Part shown: positions 1 to 6,233 of the stretch, piece after piece | Position numbering within the stretch: position 1 is the stretch's first letter | How the letters are laid out: every line of letters starts with the position of its first letter | Assembly (NCBI GenBank): GCA_900751685.1 | Contig: CAADSR010000253.1 | Coordinates: forward strand, 1 to 6,233 | DNA length: 6,233 bases | From: Clostridia bacterium | Lineage (GTDB): Bacteria; Bacillota; Clostridia; UBA1381 | Direction of reading: 5' to 3' | Made by a program: the position numbers and the translations under genes | The notes under the pieces: model-generated | What the model was told of the DNA's origin: nothing | The model's input: the letters and a program-made list of their open reading frames with translations, nothing else | Database searches by the model: none

Positions 1-3000
1 CCTGCGCGGCACGGATGCAAACAATACTTTGAATCCAGTTTGGGGGGATGGCTATGGAAACCGTGTAGACCGGTTTCTTGCAGATATCGCTTATCTGGAT
101 GGTGTAAACCCCAGTATCATTTCCTGGCGCGGTTATTACGGCGGAAAGGAAGGCCCGGGACGGACCGCTATTTCTACGATGACCTTCCATGACGGACGGA
201 TTAAATTAGGAAAGTCCTTTGATACTTGGTCCAGCGCTAAAACTGGATATACTGCCGGGAATGAAGATTATATCGGCCAGGGGAACCACAATATGACTGT
301 CGCAGACGTTGACAATGATGGAAAAGACGAGTTTCTTTCCGGCGCTCTGTGCTTTGATGATGACCTGACATTAAAATGGTGCTCTGGAAGAGGGCATGGC
401 GACGCACTCCATATCGGGGACTATGATCCGACCCATCCGGGGCTGGAATATTTCTCTGTTCACGAAGGCGGCGGATATGAGACTATGAACGGTACACAGG
501 CTGACTTTGGTATGACTGTATACGATGCAGCTACGGGTGAAGAACTGTACCACAATGGGGCTAATAAAGATACGGGCCGCGGTGTCATGGCCAACGTCGG
601 CTCCGGCGGCTATTACCAATTCTGGGGTTCCGGGACCTTCATGTCGGAAGGAAACGGCGTATTCTCCTCCACCTCTGTTTCCGGCGCATCCTCAAACTTC
701 CGTGTTTTCTGGGACGGCGATTTGTATGACGAGCTCTTGGATGGTACAAACATTACTGCCTGGAATGGTTCTTCGATGAAAAATATTTTTTCCGCAGCCG
801 GTTGTGTCAAAGTCAACGGCACAAAATCAAATCCATCCCTGCAGGCAGACCTCTTCGGCGACTGGCGGGAGGAAGTTGTTTATCCGTTAAAAGACCATAG
901 CGCTTTACGCGTTTTTACAACAACAATCCTAACCGATTATAAAATGCCGACTTTAATGCATGACCCCGTGTACCGCAGCGGTGTTGCGGCACAAAATACA
1001 GCCTATAACCAACCGCCCCATATTGGGTTCTATCTGAGTGATGATCTATTCAAACCGCAGATTGATGAGCTGAAAATAACAAAAGCCCCATCCAAAACAG
1101 TTTATGGGGTTGGAGAAGCCCTTGACTTTTCTGATCTTCAGCTTCAAGCGCACTATAATGATGGTACCAGCGAATTTATCACAAATTACACGCTGACAGG
1201 ATACAATGCGCTCAATGCAGGCAGACAAAATGTTACTTTAGCCTACCGGGGTATTGAGCTGCTGATCCCTATTGAGGTTCAGTCCCCACTTACCTTTAGT
1301 GCAAACCGGGTAACAGGGGTCAGCCGCCAGGAAGAATCTATCATTATTCCAAACAGCTTTGAAGACACCGCAATCACTGAGATTGCTGCCGGTGCGTTTA
1401 AAGACTGTGCACAGATAAAACATCTGACAATATCAAATAACATTAAAAAAATAGGAAAAGGCGCTTTTGACGGGTGCGCTGATCTGACGATCTCTTGCTA
1501 TGAAGGCTCTGCCGCCCATTTATATGCGTTAGAAAATGATATTGCAGTAGAGGTGATCGCCGCCCCTGTGGATACGTTAGTTTCTACTACCTTTTCTTCG
1601 CCCCAGGATTATACAGACCTTGCGCAAAATGGCGGCCTGATGATGGCCCAAGGCGGCACCCCGCAAAGCAAATTGATTGAAAATATCCAATATAATGTAG
1701 GTTCCCGTGTAGACAAACAGGGAAAACCTGCCGGAGATGGTACTTCCGGCTTCTCTGTCCTTTCGGATGAACAGAACCTTTATTTAGAAGCCCGCGCCGG
1801 ACGGTTCGCTGGGAACGGCCGCCACGCTTATATCGCATTCCCGGATGTGGAAGCTTTCTCACCAGAATCCAATTACGTGTTTGAAACAGACCTGTTGTTC
1901 CAGGACCAGGACGGCCGTGAGATAAAAATGACTATTTCAGACGGGTCAAATAGTGCCGCTGTGGTCTCAAAACAAGCCTTTGGCCTGGAGAGTGATACGT
2001 GGTATCATTATCAATTGGTACTATTTGACCAAACAGCGTTGGAAGTCATTTCTGCTTCTGACGGGACGGTCGTATCCATGAATACTCACGCTGTTGATGT
2101 ATCTAAAATCTCAAAGATAGAGTTTACTCAAAATGGCGGCAGCTATGGAAACGGCCAATACAGCGCGGTAAGCTTGGATAATATGAAATTATATGCTACA
2201 ATCGCTGCTGCTACCCTATGTACGTTCTATGTTACAGATTCCAGTGGCATGCCGATCCCGAATGCATCGATTTCTATCAATGATGGTATGCTTTCAGCGG
2301 TTACAGACAATCTGGGCATGGCAAAGCTCCCAGTCCTTCCGGGAATTTATAACGTGCAGGTCAGCGCGCTGGATCATCAAACAAAAACAGAAACCTTATC
2401 AGCCCTTGGCCAATCGCTTTCCAAGAAAATTATGTTAGACTCTTTTGCACCGTCTGTAGATTCCATACAGCTCTCTCCGGAAAGCCTGACCCTCTATCCA
2501 AGAGCAGAAGGGGTTGTAAAGCCGGTTATCCGTCCAAGTGCTGCGGAGAATATCCCGCTAAACTGGAGTAGTTCAAATGAAGCTTGTGCTGTTGTATCCA
2601 ACGGAAAAGTGATTGCGATAGCTCCCGGAACGGCTACTATTACAGCAGCCACTGAAGATAACAGCGTTTCCGCAACTTGTGAAGTAACCGTGCTGGATCC
2701 GGCTACCGTCTCCCCTACCCACATCCAAATCAGCAATGGGCTGGATACGGTTTATAAATCCAGCGATGGGGAAGCAGTCAATGCTGCATTTACTGCACAG
2801 GTTTATTCCGAACAAGGGATCCTTGCGGATCAAAAAATAACCTGGTCACTGGAATCAGAGACGGATGGGATCCAGGTATCAGCAAGTGGGATTTTGACGA
2901 TCGAAGAGAATGCTCCTTTAGGGCAAATCACCCTTCGTGCTTCGTGCACAGATAATGCAGCGGTCACAACAACCAAAGAAATAACCATCGCCCAACTGGC

Positions 3001-4144
3001 CGCACAAAAACAAAACGAGCTGTCCATTGATTTTAATCAAAACAGTTATGATGATTTCTTTTTAGGGCAAGGTACTGAAACGGTGCAACAAACCATTGGA
3101 GATATTACTTATTCTATCATCGGCCGCGGCCAAGGCGGCGACGGCACAACAGCGTTTGCATTACAGACATCAAACCTGGGCCGGTTCCTGGAGGTACGTG
3201 CCGGACGGTTCAGCAATAATAACCGCCAACCGGTCATGACCATCGCCAATGCACCAGCCTTCCAAAACGGTTATGTGTTTGAGATGGATCTAAGCTATCC
3301 AAAAACCGGATTTAACCAGGATATGAGTATCAACTTATCCGATGGCAGAAACGCTTATACGATAAATATGGAATCCCTGGGACTTTCCTATGATACACTT
3401 TACCGTTATAAGCTGATCTATTCCAATGGGGCTTATACGCAGATCATTTCCGATCAGAAGGGCCGGATCCTTGCGGTCACCCCGGTAACTTGCAAACTCG
3501 CCACCGTATCAAAGATTGATTTCACGGTTGCTGGAAATTTTGTTGACAGCTCCAAAGCGGCAGTCCGCATTGCAAATATCAGCCTTTATGAAACCGCAGC
3601 CAGCTTATCCGATGTTATGATCCTTGCAAAAGACGCTTCCGGCCAGCCGGTCGAAGGTGCTACCGTGCAAATTGGAGAGCTTAGTAAGGTTACAAATGAA
3701 AATGGTGTTGCCTCCTTCTCTTTGCCGATCGGTGTGTATACAGCCACGGTCCGGACAGAACAGGGAGCCACCCAATCCTTAAAGCTTACTTCTACCGGTG
3801 AGACGATCCGGACAGAAGCTGTTTTAGGATTGCCGGAACAGGCGGTTCTTTCAAACACGCTAACGATACACAATGGCACCCTCTCCGGAGGCCTTCATGC
3901 TAGGCTGTATTCCAATATTACACACCCACAGGAAGTCAAGGCTACCCTTGCTGTTTATGACGGCAGCAGCTTCGTAGGACTGGTATCACAAGACCTTCTG
4001 CTGGTTCCTGGCGATAACACCGTTTCCTTTACAAATATACATTTGGAACAAGCCGGAGATGCACCCACAGTGAAACTGTTCATGCTAGATTCCTTCTCAA
4101 ATATGGTTCCTCAAACAGTCGCGCTAACGGTCCCGGTCCAATAA
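1..4144 (+). CDS. Secreted multidomain rhamnogalacturonan lyase, family PL11 (5'-truncated by window edge)
   Basis: The reading frame is open from base 2 to the TAA at 4142-4144, so the gene starts upstream; the TTG at 29 lies inside the conserved catalytic domain and is not a start. Seen: motifs matching PL11 lyases such as Bacillus subtilis YesW/YesX, in order WGDGYGNRVDRF (41-76), QGNHN then DVDNDGKDE (278-331, calcium-loop type), GHGDA (392-406), NGTK (815-826), GDWREEV (857-877), LMHDPVYR (953-976) and YNQPPHIGFYL (1004-1036). Family knowledge: PL11 enzymes cleave the rhamnose-galacturonate backbone of pectin rhamnogalacturonan-I by beta-elimination, using calcium on a beta-propeller; NGTK corresponds to rhamnose-contacting residues of YesW. 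About 260 residues including any signal peptide are off-window. Some 1030 residues of Ig-like, LRR, beta-sandwich and regulatory-like domains follow, so the protein is far larger than YesW (about 620 aa). Endo or exo mode cannot be told. Extracellular location is inferred. No frameshift is seen. Confidence 0.93.
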   Translation, partial: LRGTDANNTLNPVWGDGYGNRVDRFLADIAYLDGVNPSIISWRGYYGGKEGPGRTAISTMTFHDGRIKLGKSFDTWSSAKTGYTAGNEDYIGQGNHNMTVADVDNDGKDEFLSGALCFDDDLTLKWCSGRGHGDALHIGDYDPTHPGLEYFSVHEGGGYETMNGTQADFGMTVYDAATGEELYHNGANKDTGRGVMANVGSGGYYQFWGSGTFMSEGNGVFSSTSVSGASSNFRVFWDGDLYDELLDGTNITAWNGSSMKNIFSAAGCVKVNGTKSNPSLQADLFGDWREEVVYPLKDHSALRVFTTTILTDYKMPTLMHDPVYRSGVAAQNTAYNQPPHIGFYLSDDLFKPQIDELKITKAPSKTVYGVGEALDFSDLQLQAHYNDGTSEFITNYTLTGYNALNAGRQNVTLAYRGIELLIPIEVQSPLTFSANRVTGVSRQEESIIIPNSFEDTAITEIAAGAFKDCAQIKHLTISNNIKKIGKGAFDGCADLTISCYEGSAAHLYALENDIAVEVIAAPVDTLVSTTFSSPQDYTDLAQNGGLMMAQGGTPQSKLIENIQYNVGSRVDKQGKPAGDGTSGFSVLSDEQNLYLEARAGRFAGNGRHAYIAFPDVEAFSPESNYVFETDLLFQDQDGREIKMTISDGSNSAAVVSKQAFGLESDTWYHYQLVLFDQTALEVISASDGTVVSMNTHAVDVSKISKIEFTQNGGSYGNGQYSAVSLDNMKLYATIAAATLCTFYVTDSSGMPIPNASISINDGMLSAVTDNLGMAKLPVLPGIYNVQVSALDHQTKTETLSALGQSLSKKIMLDSFAPSVDSIQLSPESLTLYPRAEGVVKPVIRPSAAENIPLNWSSSNEACAVVSNGKVIAIAPGTATITAATEDNSVSATCEVTVLDPATVSPTHIQISNGLDTVYKSSDGEAVNAAFTAQVYSEQGILADQKITWSLESETDGIQVSASGILTIEENAPLGQITLRASCTDNAAVTTTKEITIAQLAAQKQNELSIDFNQNSYDDFFLGQGTETVQQTIGDITYSIIGRGQGGDGTTAFALQTSNLGRFLEVRAGRFSNNNRQPVMTIANAPAFQNGYVFEMDLSYPKTGFNQDMSINLSDGRNAYTINMESLGLSYDTLYRYKLIYSNGAYTQIISDQKGRILAVTPVTCKLATVSKIDFTVAGNFVDSSKAAVRIANISLYETAASLSDVMILAKDASGQPVEGATVQIGELSKVTNENGVASFSLPIGVYTATVRTEQGATQSLKLTSTGETIRTEAVLGLPEQAVLSNTLTIHNGTLSGGLHARLYSNITHPQEVKATLAVYDGSSFVGLVSQDLLLVPGDNTVSFTNIHLEQAGDAPTVKLFMLDSFSNMVPQTVALTVPVQ
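2..1051 (+). other. PL11 catalytic domain, C-terminal ~350 residues
   Basis: This is the visible part of the lyase beta-propeller. By spacing from the NGTK motif, the window opens near residue 260 of a YesW-like protein, so roughly the first 40% of the catalytic domain is missing, including the equivalents of YesW Asn152 and Asp172. The visible calcium-loop pattern DVDNDGKDE, the GHGDA motif, the SNFRVFWDGDLYDELLDG segment near 693-746, and the GDWREEV and QPPHIGFYL blocks are all present without gaps or stops, so this part looks functional. Confidence 0.9.
1061..1282 (+). other. Bacterial Ig-like domain, Big_3 type
   Basis: The translated segment follows the Big_3 pattern: IDELKITKAPSKTVYGVGE, then L-D-F-S-D-L-x-L-x-A-x-Y-N-D-G-T, then an N-Y-T-L-T-G-Y strand, and ends in a V-x-L-A-Y-R-G-I...I-P-I-E-V-Q strand. 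Such domains usually act as spacers or carbohydrate/surface contact modules in secreted Firmicutes enzymes. The role here, holding the lyase away from the rest of the chain, is inferred. Confidence 0.75.
1295..1561 (+). other. Short BspA-type leucine-rich segment (LRR_5 like)
   Basis: The translation contains SIIIPNSFEDTAITEIAAGAF followed by KDCAQIKHLTISNNIKKIGKGAF and DGCADLTISCYEGSAAHLYA. The recurring pattern (I/L)xxIxxxAFxxCxxLxxLxI with GAF at each turn is that of BspA/TpLRR repeats, which bind host or polymer surfaces in secreted bacterial proteins. Only about two turns are present, and the closing CYEGSAAHLYALEN is the usual cap of such arrays. Adhesion is the family expectation; it is not shown here. 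Confidence 0.7.
1568..2452 (+). repeat. Duplicated accessory unit, copy 1: beta-sandwich module plus carboxypeptidase-regulatory-like domain
   Basis: The first ~210 residues (1568-2200) look like a beta-sandwich of LamG/concanavalin type, with landmarks GDGTSGF, LYLEARAGRF, NYVFETDL, ISDGSN, DTWYHYQL, KISKIEFT and SLDNMKLY. The rest (2213-2452) has the carboxypeptidase-regulatory/Cna-B-like pattern: VTDSSGMPIPNASISIND, then VTDNLGMAKLPVLPGIYNVQV. The same landmarks return in the same order at 3020-3835. Copy 1 has about ten extra residues before GDGTSGF. Fold assignment is by pattern only. A carbohydrate-binding role is a guess from position beside a pectin lyase. Confidence 0.72.
2453..2701 (+). 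other. Bacterial Ig-like domain, Big_2 type
   Basis: The translation starts VDSIQLSPESLTLYP and continues through LNWSSSNEACAVVSNGKVIAI, then APGTATITAATEDNSVSATC and the closing EVTVLD strand. This is the classic Big_2 signature: WSSSN, a short V-x-x-G-K-V turn, then PGTATITA. Such domains are common spacers in secreted Clostridia enzymes and adhesins. It separates the two copies of the duplicated unit together with the Ig-like domain that follows. Confidence 0.88.
2702..3019 (+). other. Second, divergent Ig-like domain
   Basis: The translated segment has an Ig-like beta-strand rhythm: THIQISNGLDTVYKSSDG, an AAFTAQVYSEQG strand, ITWSLESETDGIQVSASGIL (WSL plus a V-S-A-S-G-I-L-T turn) and LGQITLRASC before the last strand KEITIA. 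The same general pattern is frequent in Clostridia surface glycosidases, but I cannot place it in a named family with certainty. A short polar linker, AQKQNE, leads into copy 2 of the duplicated unit. Confidence 0.6.
3020..3835 (+). repeat. Duplicated accessory unit, copy 2: beta-sandwich module plus carboxypeptidase-regulatory-like domain
   Basis: This matches copy 1 landmark by landmark: GDGTTAF, RFLEVRAGRF, GYVFEMDL, LSDGRN, DTLYRYKL, TVSKIDFT, RIANISLY, then AKDASGQPVEGATVQIGE and VTNENGVASFSLPIGVYTATV. The copies are clearly related but well diverged, with long identical stretches limited to short blocks, so the duplication is old or the unit was recruited twice. The regulatory-like part spans about 3605-3835. 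Copy 2 lacks the tryptophan of the DTWYHY block of copy 1. Confidence 0.72.
3836..4141 (+). other. C-terminal beta-rich domain without a recognised wall anchor
   Basis: The last ~100 residues contain LTIHNGTLSGGLHARLY, a VKATLAVYDGSSFVGLVSQD strand pair, LLLVPGDNTVSFTNIHL and KLFMLDSFSNMVPQ before the end at VPVQ. This resembles the terminal domain seen in many Clostridia and Paenibacillus polysaccharide-degrading enzymes, in which an A-x-Y-D-x-x-G...K-x-F-x-x-D-S pattern ends the protein. No LPXTG sorting motif, hydrophobic tail, SLH repeat or dockerin is visible, so the enzyme is either freely secreted or held by something in its unseen N-terminus. Confidence 0.6.
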
Positions 4145-4234
4145 AAATAAAAAATAAGCTCAAAAATAAGTTTATCTGCACATAAAACATCCCCTGGCTC
4201 AGCCAGGGGATGTTTGTTTTCTTCGGGAGATTTT
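4145..4234. other. Convergent intergenic spacer
   Basis: This 90-base gap separates the two stop codons. Apart from the terminator hairpin it contains only an A-rich stretch after the lyase stop (about 4145-4170) in which AAAAATAAG occurs twice, and a T-rich stretch (4231-4236). Both gene ends point inward, so no promoter is expected, and none is seen. Confidence 0.85.
4185..4215. terminator. Bidirectional rho-independent terminator between convergent genes
   Basis: Bases 4185-4199 are perfectly complementary to 4201-4215, with one base between them; in RNA the hairpin would open to a 3- to 5-base loop. The GC-rich core is CCCCTGGC. On the + strand it is followed by TTTGTTTT (4213-4220), and on the - strand by TTTTATG, from the A run at 4184-4187. 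It lies 40 bases after the lyase stop codon and 19 bases beyond the adhE stop, so it can end transcription of both genes. No separate terminator is visible for either one. Confidence 0.9.
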
Positions 4235-6233
4235 TTAGCCTTTATAGGCCTTAATCATAACCTCTTCAATCTCTTTTACCAATGGCAGTTTCGGATTCGC
4301 TGTCGTACATTGGTCTTCAAATGCTTTGTTTGCAATATCACTTAGCTTTTCCATATATTCTGCCTCGTCTACATTACACTCTGCAAAGGTTGCAGGCTCG
4401 TTTAATTCTTTCATTAGATCCCGGATCGCCTGCACTAGGCTTGCTACTCCCTGCTCCGTTGTTTTTGCCGGTAATCCCAGATATTTTGCGATTTCAGCGT
4501 ATTTCTTATCTGCGATAAATTTATTGTATTTCGGGAAGGACACAAGCTTTGTGGGGGTCTTTGCATTATACTCGATCACATAAGGCAATAGTACTGCATT
4601 TGCCCGTCCATGAGGCACATGGTATTCCCCGCCGATCTTATGGGCAATGGAGTGATTCAATCCCAAGAAGGCGTTTGTAAATGCCATACCGGCAATACAG
4701 CTGGCATTATGCATTTTTTCTCTTGCTTCCCGGTCTTCCGCCCCGTTTTTATAAGCCCGCGGCAAATATTCAAATACAAGCTGGATCGCTTTCATTGCCA
4801 AACCATCCGTATAATCCGATGCCATAACAGAGACATACGCTTCGATCGCATGAGTCAACACATCAAGCCCTGTATCTGCTGTTGTGGCTTTTGGAACAGT
4901 CATAACAAACTGGGGGTCAATGATCGCTACATTCGGCGTTAGCTCGTAATCTGCCAGGGGGTATTTCATATTATTCTTTTTATCTGAGATGACCGCAAAG
5001 CTCGTTACTTCCGACCCCGTCCCGGAGGTCGTTGGGATCGCGACTAATTTTGCCTTATTCCCCATTTTGGGGAACTTGAAAGCACGTTTTCTAATATCTA
5101 AGAAACGCAGGCGCAGTGCGTTAAAATCGACATCCGGATGTTCATAAAACAGCCACATCCCTTTTGCCGCATCCATCGCGCTTCCGCCGCCCAAAGCGAT
5201 GATAACGTCCGGCTCAAAGCGGCGCATCATTTCAGCGCCCTTTTGAACGATCTCAATGGATGGGTCCGGCTCCACCTCAGAGAAGATCTGGCAATGCACA
5301 TGCTGCTGGCGTTTTCTTAAATAATATAAAATTTTATCTACATAGCCCAGTGCTACCATTCCAGGGTCTGCTACAATAAATGCTTTGTTGATATCCGGCA
5401 TTTTCTCCAGGTATTGAATCGAGTTATATTCAAAATAAATCCGGTCTGGAACTTTAAACCACTGCATGTTGACCCTCCTCTTTGCAACCCTCTTTTTATT
5501 AATCAAATTGACCGTCGTAACATTGCCGCTGACACTGTTTCCACCGTAGCTTCCGCAGCCGAGGGTCAGAGACGGCATATTTGTATTATAAATGTCACCG
5601 ATCGCGCCGTGAGAGGAAGGCGAATTGACGATCAGGCGGCTGGCTTTCATTGTCTTTGCATAAGCGGAAATGACCTCTTCATTTGTTGCATGAATAACAG
5701 CCGAATGCCCCATGCCATGAAATTCTACCATTTGCTCTGCCCGTTTGATTCCTTCCTGGGCATTATCTACTACAAAATAAGCAAGTACCGGGCTTAGTTT
5801 TTCTCTGGATAACGGATATTCCGGGCCCACACCTTCTAATTTTGCCAATAGGATCTTCGTATCCTCGGGCACCTTGATCCCTGCCCCTTCTGCGATCCAT
5901 GCTGCGCTTTTTCCCACAATATCAGGATTTACCGCGCCTTTTTCCGAATTGATGCAAAAGTCTCCCAAAGCTTTCACTTCGTCTGGTTTTACAAAATAGC
6001 AGCCATATTGTTTCATCAACCGTTCAAATTCGCGCGCAATGCTTTTATCCACGATAGCCGCCTGCTCTGATGCGCAAATCATTCCGTTATCAAAACTCTT
6101 TGAAAGGATCAGGTCTGTTACAGCCTGTTCTAAATCAGCACTTTCATGAATATAACACGGAACATTTCCAGGCCCTACCCCTAACGCTGGTTTCCCTGTG
6201 GAGTAAGCTGCCTTTACCATCCCACTCCCGCCA
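4235..6233 (-). CDS. adhE: AdhE, bifunctional acetaldehyde-CoA/alcohol dehydrogenase (N-terminus cut by window edge)
   Basis: The frame is open from the right edge to the TAA at 4235-4237, giving about 666 residues. The ATG at 6218-6220 is internal: GGSG precedes it and E. coli AdhE has the same GG-x-GMVKAAYS block near residue 195, so about 190 residues are off-window. Function known for the family: the N-terminal domain reduces acetyl-CoA to acetaldehyde with NADH, and the C-terminal Fe-dependent domain reduces this to ethanol, in the cytoplasm, often as spirosome filaments. Seen: the thioester cysteine in FDNGMICASEQ (6074-6076, E. coli Cys246), the EKLSP block, the catalytic-type histidine of GMGHS (5705-5707), GCGSYGGNS, then GGGSAMDAAK (5162-5191) for NAD binding, and iron ligands Asp 4862-4864, His 4850-4852, His 4652-4654 and His 4610-4612. 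All key residues are present and the end at AYKG is normal, so the enzyme looks intact. Regulation lies upstream, unseen. Confidence 0.97.
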   Translation of the reverse strand, partial: GGSGMVKAAYSTGKPALGVGPGNVPCYIHESADLEQAVTDLILSKSFDNGMICASEQAAIVDKSIAREFERLMKQYGCYFVKPDEVKALGDFCINSEKGAVNPDIVGKSAAWIAEGAGIKVPEDTKILLAKLEGVGPEYPLSREKLSPVLAYFVVDNAQEGIKRAEQMVEFHGMGHSAVIHATNEEVISAYAKTMKASRLIVNSPSSHGAIGDIYNTNMPSLTLGCGSYGGNSVSGNVTTVNLINKKRVAKRRVNMQWFKVPDRIYFEYNSIQYLEKMPDINKAFIVADPGMVALGYVDKILYYLRKRQQHVHCQIFSEVEPDPSIEIVQKGAEMMRRFEPDVIIALGGGSAMDAAKGMWLFYEHPDVDFNALRLRFLDIRKRAFKFPKMGNKAKLVAIPTTSGTGSEVTSFAVISDKKNNMKYPLADYELTPNVAIIDPQFVMTVPKATTADTGLDVLTHAIEAYVSVMASDYTDGLAMKAIQLVFEYLPRAYKNGAEDREAREKMHNASCIAGMAFTNAFLGLNHSIAHKIGGEYHVPHGRANAVLLPYVIEYNAKTPTKLVSFPKYNKFIADKKYAEIAKYLGLPAKTTEQGVASLVQAIRDLMKELNEPATFAECNVDEAEYMEKLSDIANKAFEDQCTTANPKLPLVKEIEEVMIKAYKG
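5465..5480 (-). promoter_or_regulatory. Possible internal ribosome-binding site and ATG inside adhE
   Basis: On the - strand GAGGAGGG is followed by TCAAC and an in-frame ATG (5465-5467), leaving six bases between AGGAGG (5474-5479) and the start. This is as good as a normal Clostridia start site. It lies in the linker between the aldehyde and alcohol dehydrogenase domains. Starting here would give a protein of 410 residues beginning MQWFKVPDRIYFE, close to the size of stand-alone iron alcohol dehydrogenases. The Shine-Dalgarno core is formed by two adjacent AGG arginine codons. Its use is inferred; it may be a by-product of an Arg-Arg in the linker. Confidence 0.45.

Noticed and set aside
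29..31. TTG at 29 as the start of the lyase gene
   Set aside because: The same frame is open to the window edge and the codon sits in the middle of a conserved PL11 catalytic region, so the true start is upstream.
1587..1862. 91-codon minus-strand open frame within the lyase gene
   Set aside because: The sense strand encodes the duplicated module with protein-level repeat conservation. The antisense frame has no recognisable family or start context.
4149..4170. AAAAATAAG occurring twice just after the lyase stop codon
   Set aside because: It is very short and composed of A-rich sequence common in intergenic spacers. It has no dyad symmetry or spacing that suggests a regulator site or an attachment site.
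4610..4942. 110-codon open frame on the + strand opposite the iron-binding region of adhE
   Set aside because: It overlaps the metal-ligand codons of AdhE in antisense. The histidine- and cysteine-rich translation follows from those codons and is not evidence of a gene.
5414..5797. 127-codon open frame on the + strand, antisense to adhE
   Set aside because: It lies wholly opposite the conserved AdhE coding sequence. Its translation resembles no family and shows no coding-style composition, so it is a shadow frame.
6218..6220. ATG as the start of adhE
   Set aside because: The frame stays open upstream with the conserved GG-x-G block, and the aldehyde dehydrogenase domain would lack its first ~190 residues. 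The gene simply runs off the window.
1..6233. Functional link between rhamnose-rich pectin breakdown and AdhE (for example reduction of rhamnose-derived lactaldehyde)
   Set aside because: The genes are convergent with a shared terminator, AdhE is a general fermentation enzyme, and no rhamnose pathway gene, microcompartment gene or shared regulatory site is visible. Adjacency alone is not evidence.

Overview
The window holds two large convergent genes, each running off one end, with about 90 bases between them. The protein families, the moderate base composition and the strong AGGAGG-type ribosome-binding site suggest an anaerobic, fermenting, plant-polysaccharide-using member of the Clostridia (gut Lachnospiraceae or Oscillospiraceae type). 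This assignment is inferred from protein style only; there is no rRNA or other marker to confirm it.

Positions 1-4144 (+ strand): the 3' part of a very large secreted multidomain enzyme. The first ~350 visible residues are the C-terminal part of a family PL11 rhamnogalacturonan lyase (YesW/YesX type) with its metal-binding and NGTK substrate-binding motifs intact. About 1030 residues of accessory domains follow: a Big_3-like Ig domain, a short BspA-type leucine-rich segment, a beta-sandwich plus carboxypeptidase-regulatory-like unit, a Big_2 Ig domain, a further Ig-like domain, a second copy of the beta-sandwich/regulatory-like unit, and a C-terminal beta-rich domain. No LPXTG, SLH or dockerin motif is visible at the C-terminus. 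The signal peptide and the first part of the catalytic domain lie outside the window.

Positions 4145-4234: intergenic. It holds a perfect inverted repeat that reads as a bidirectional rho-independent terminator serving both genes.

Positions 4235-6233 (- strand): the C-terminal ~666 residues of AdhE, the bifunctional CoA-linked acetaldehyde dehydrogenase and iron-dependent alcohol dehydrogenase that turns acetyl-CoA into ethanol and regenerates NAD+. About 190 N-terminal residues are missing. Within the linker between the two enzyme domains, a near-consensus Shine-Dalgarno sequence precedes an in-frame ATG, so a separate alcohol-dehydrogenase-only product of about 410 residues is conceivable.

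The two genes do not form an operon. One degrades pectin (rhamnogalacturonan-I backbone) outside the cell and the other disposes of reducing power in the cytoplasm. The least ordinary things here are the duplicated accessory unit in the lyase and the internal translation signal in adhE. I saw no evidence for a wholly new system, mobile element, CRISPR array or RNA gene.
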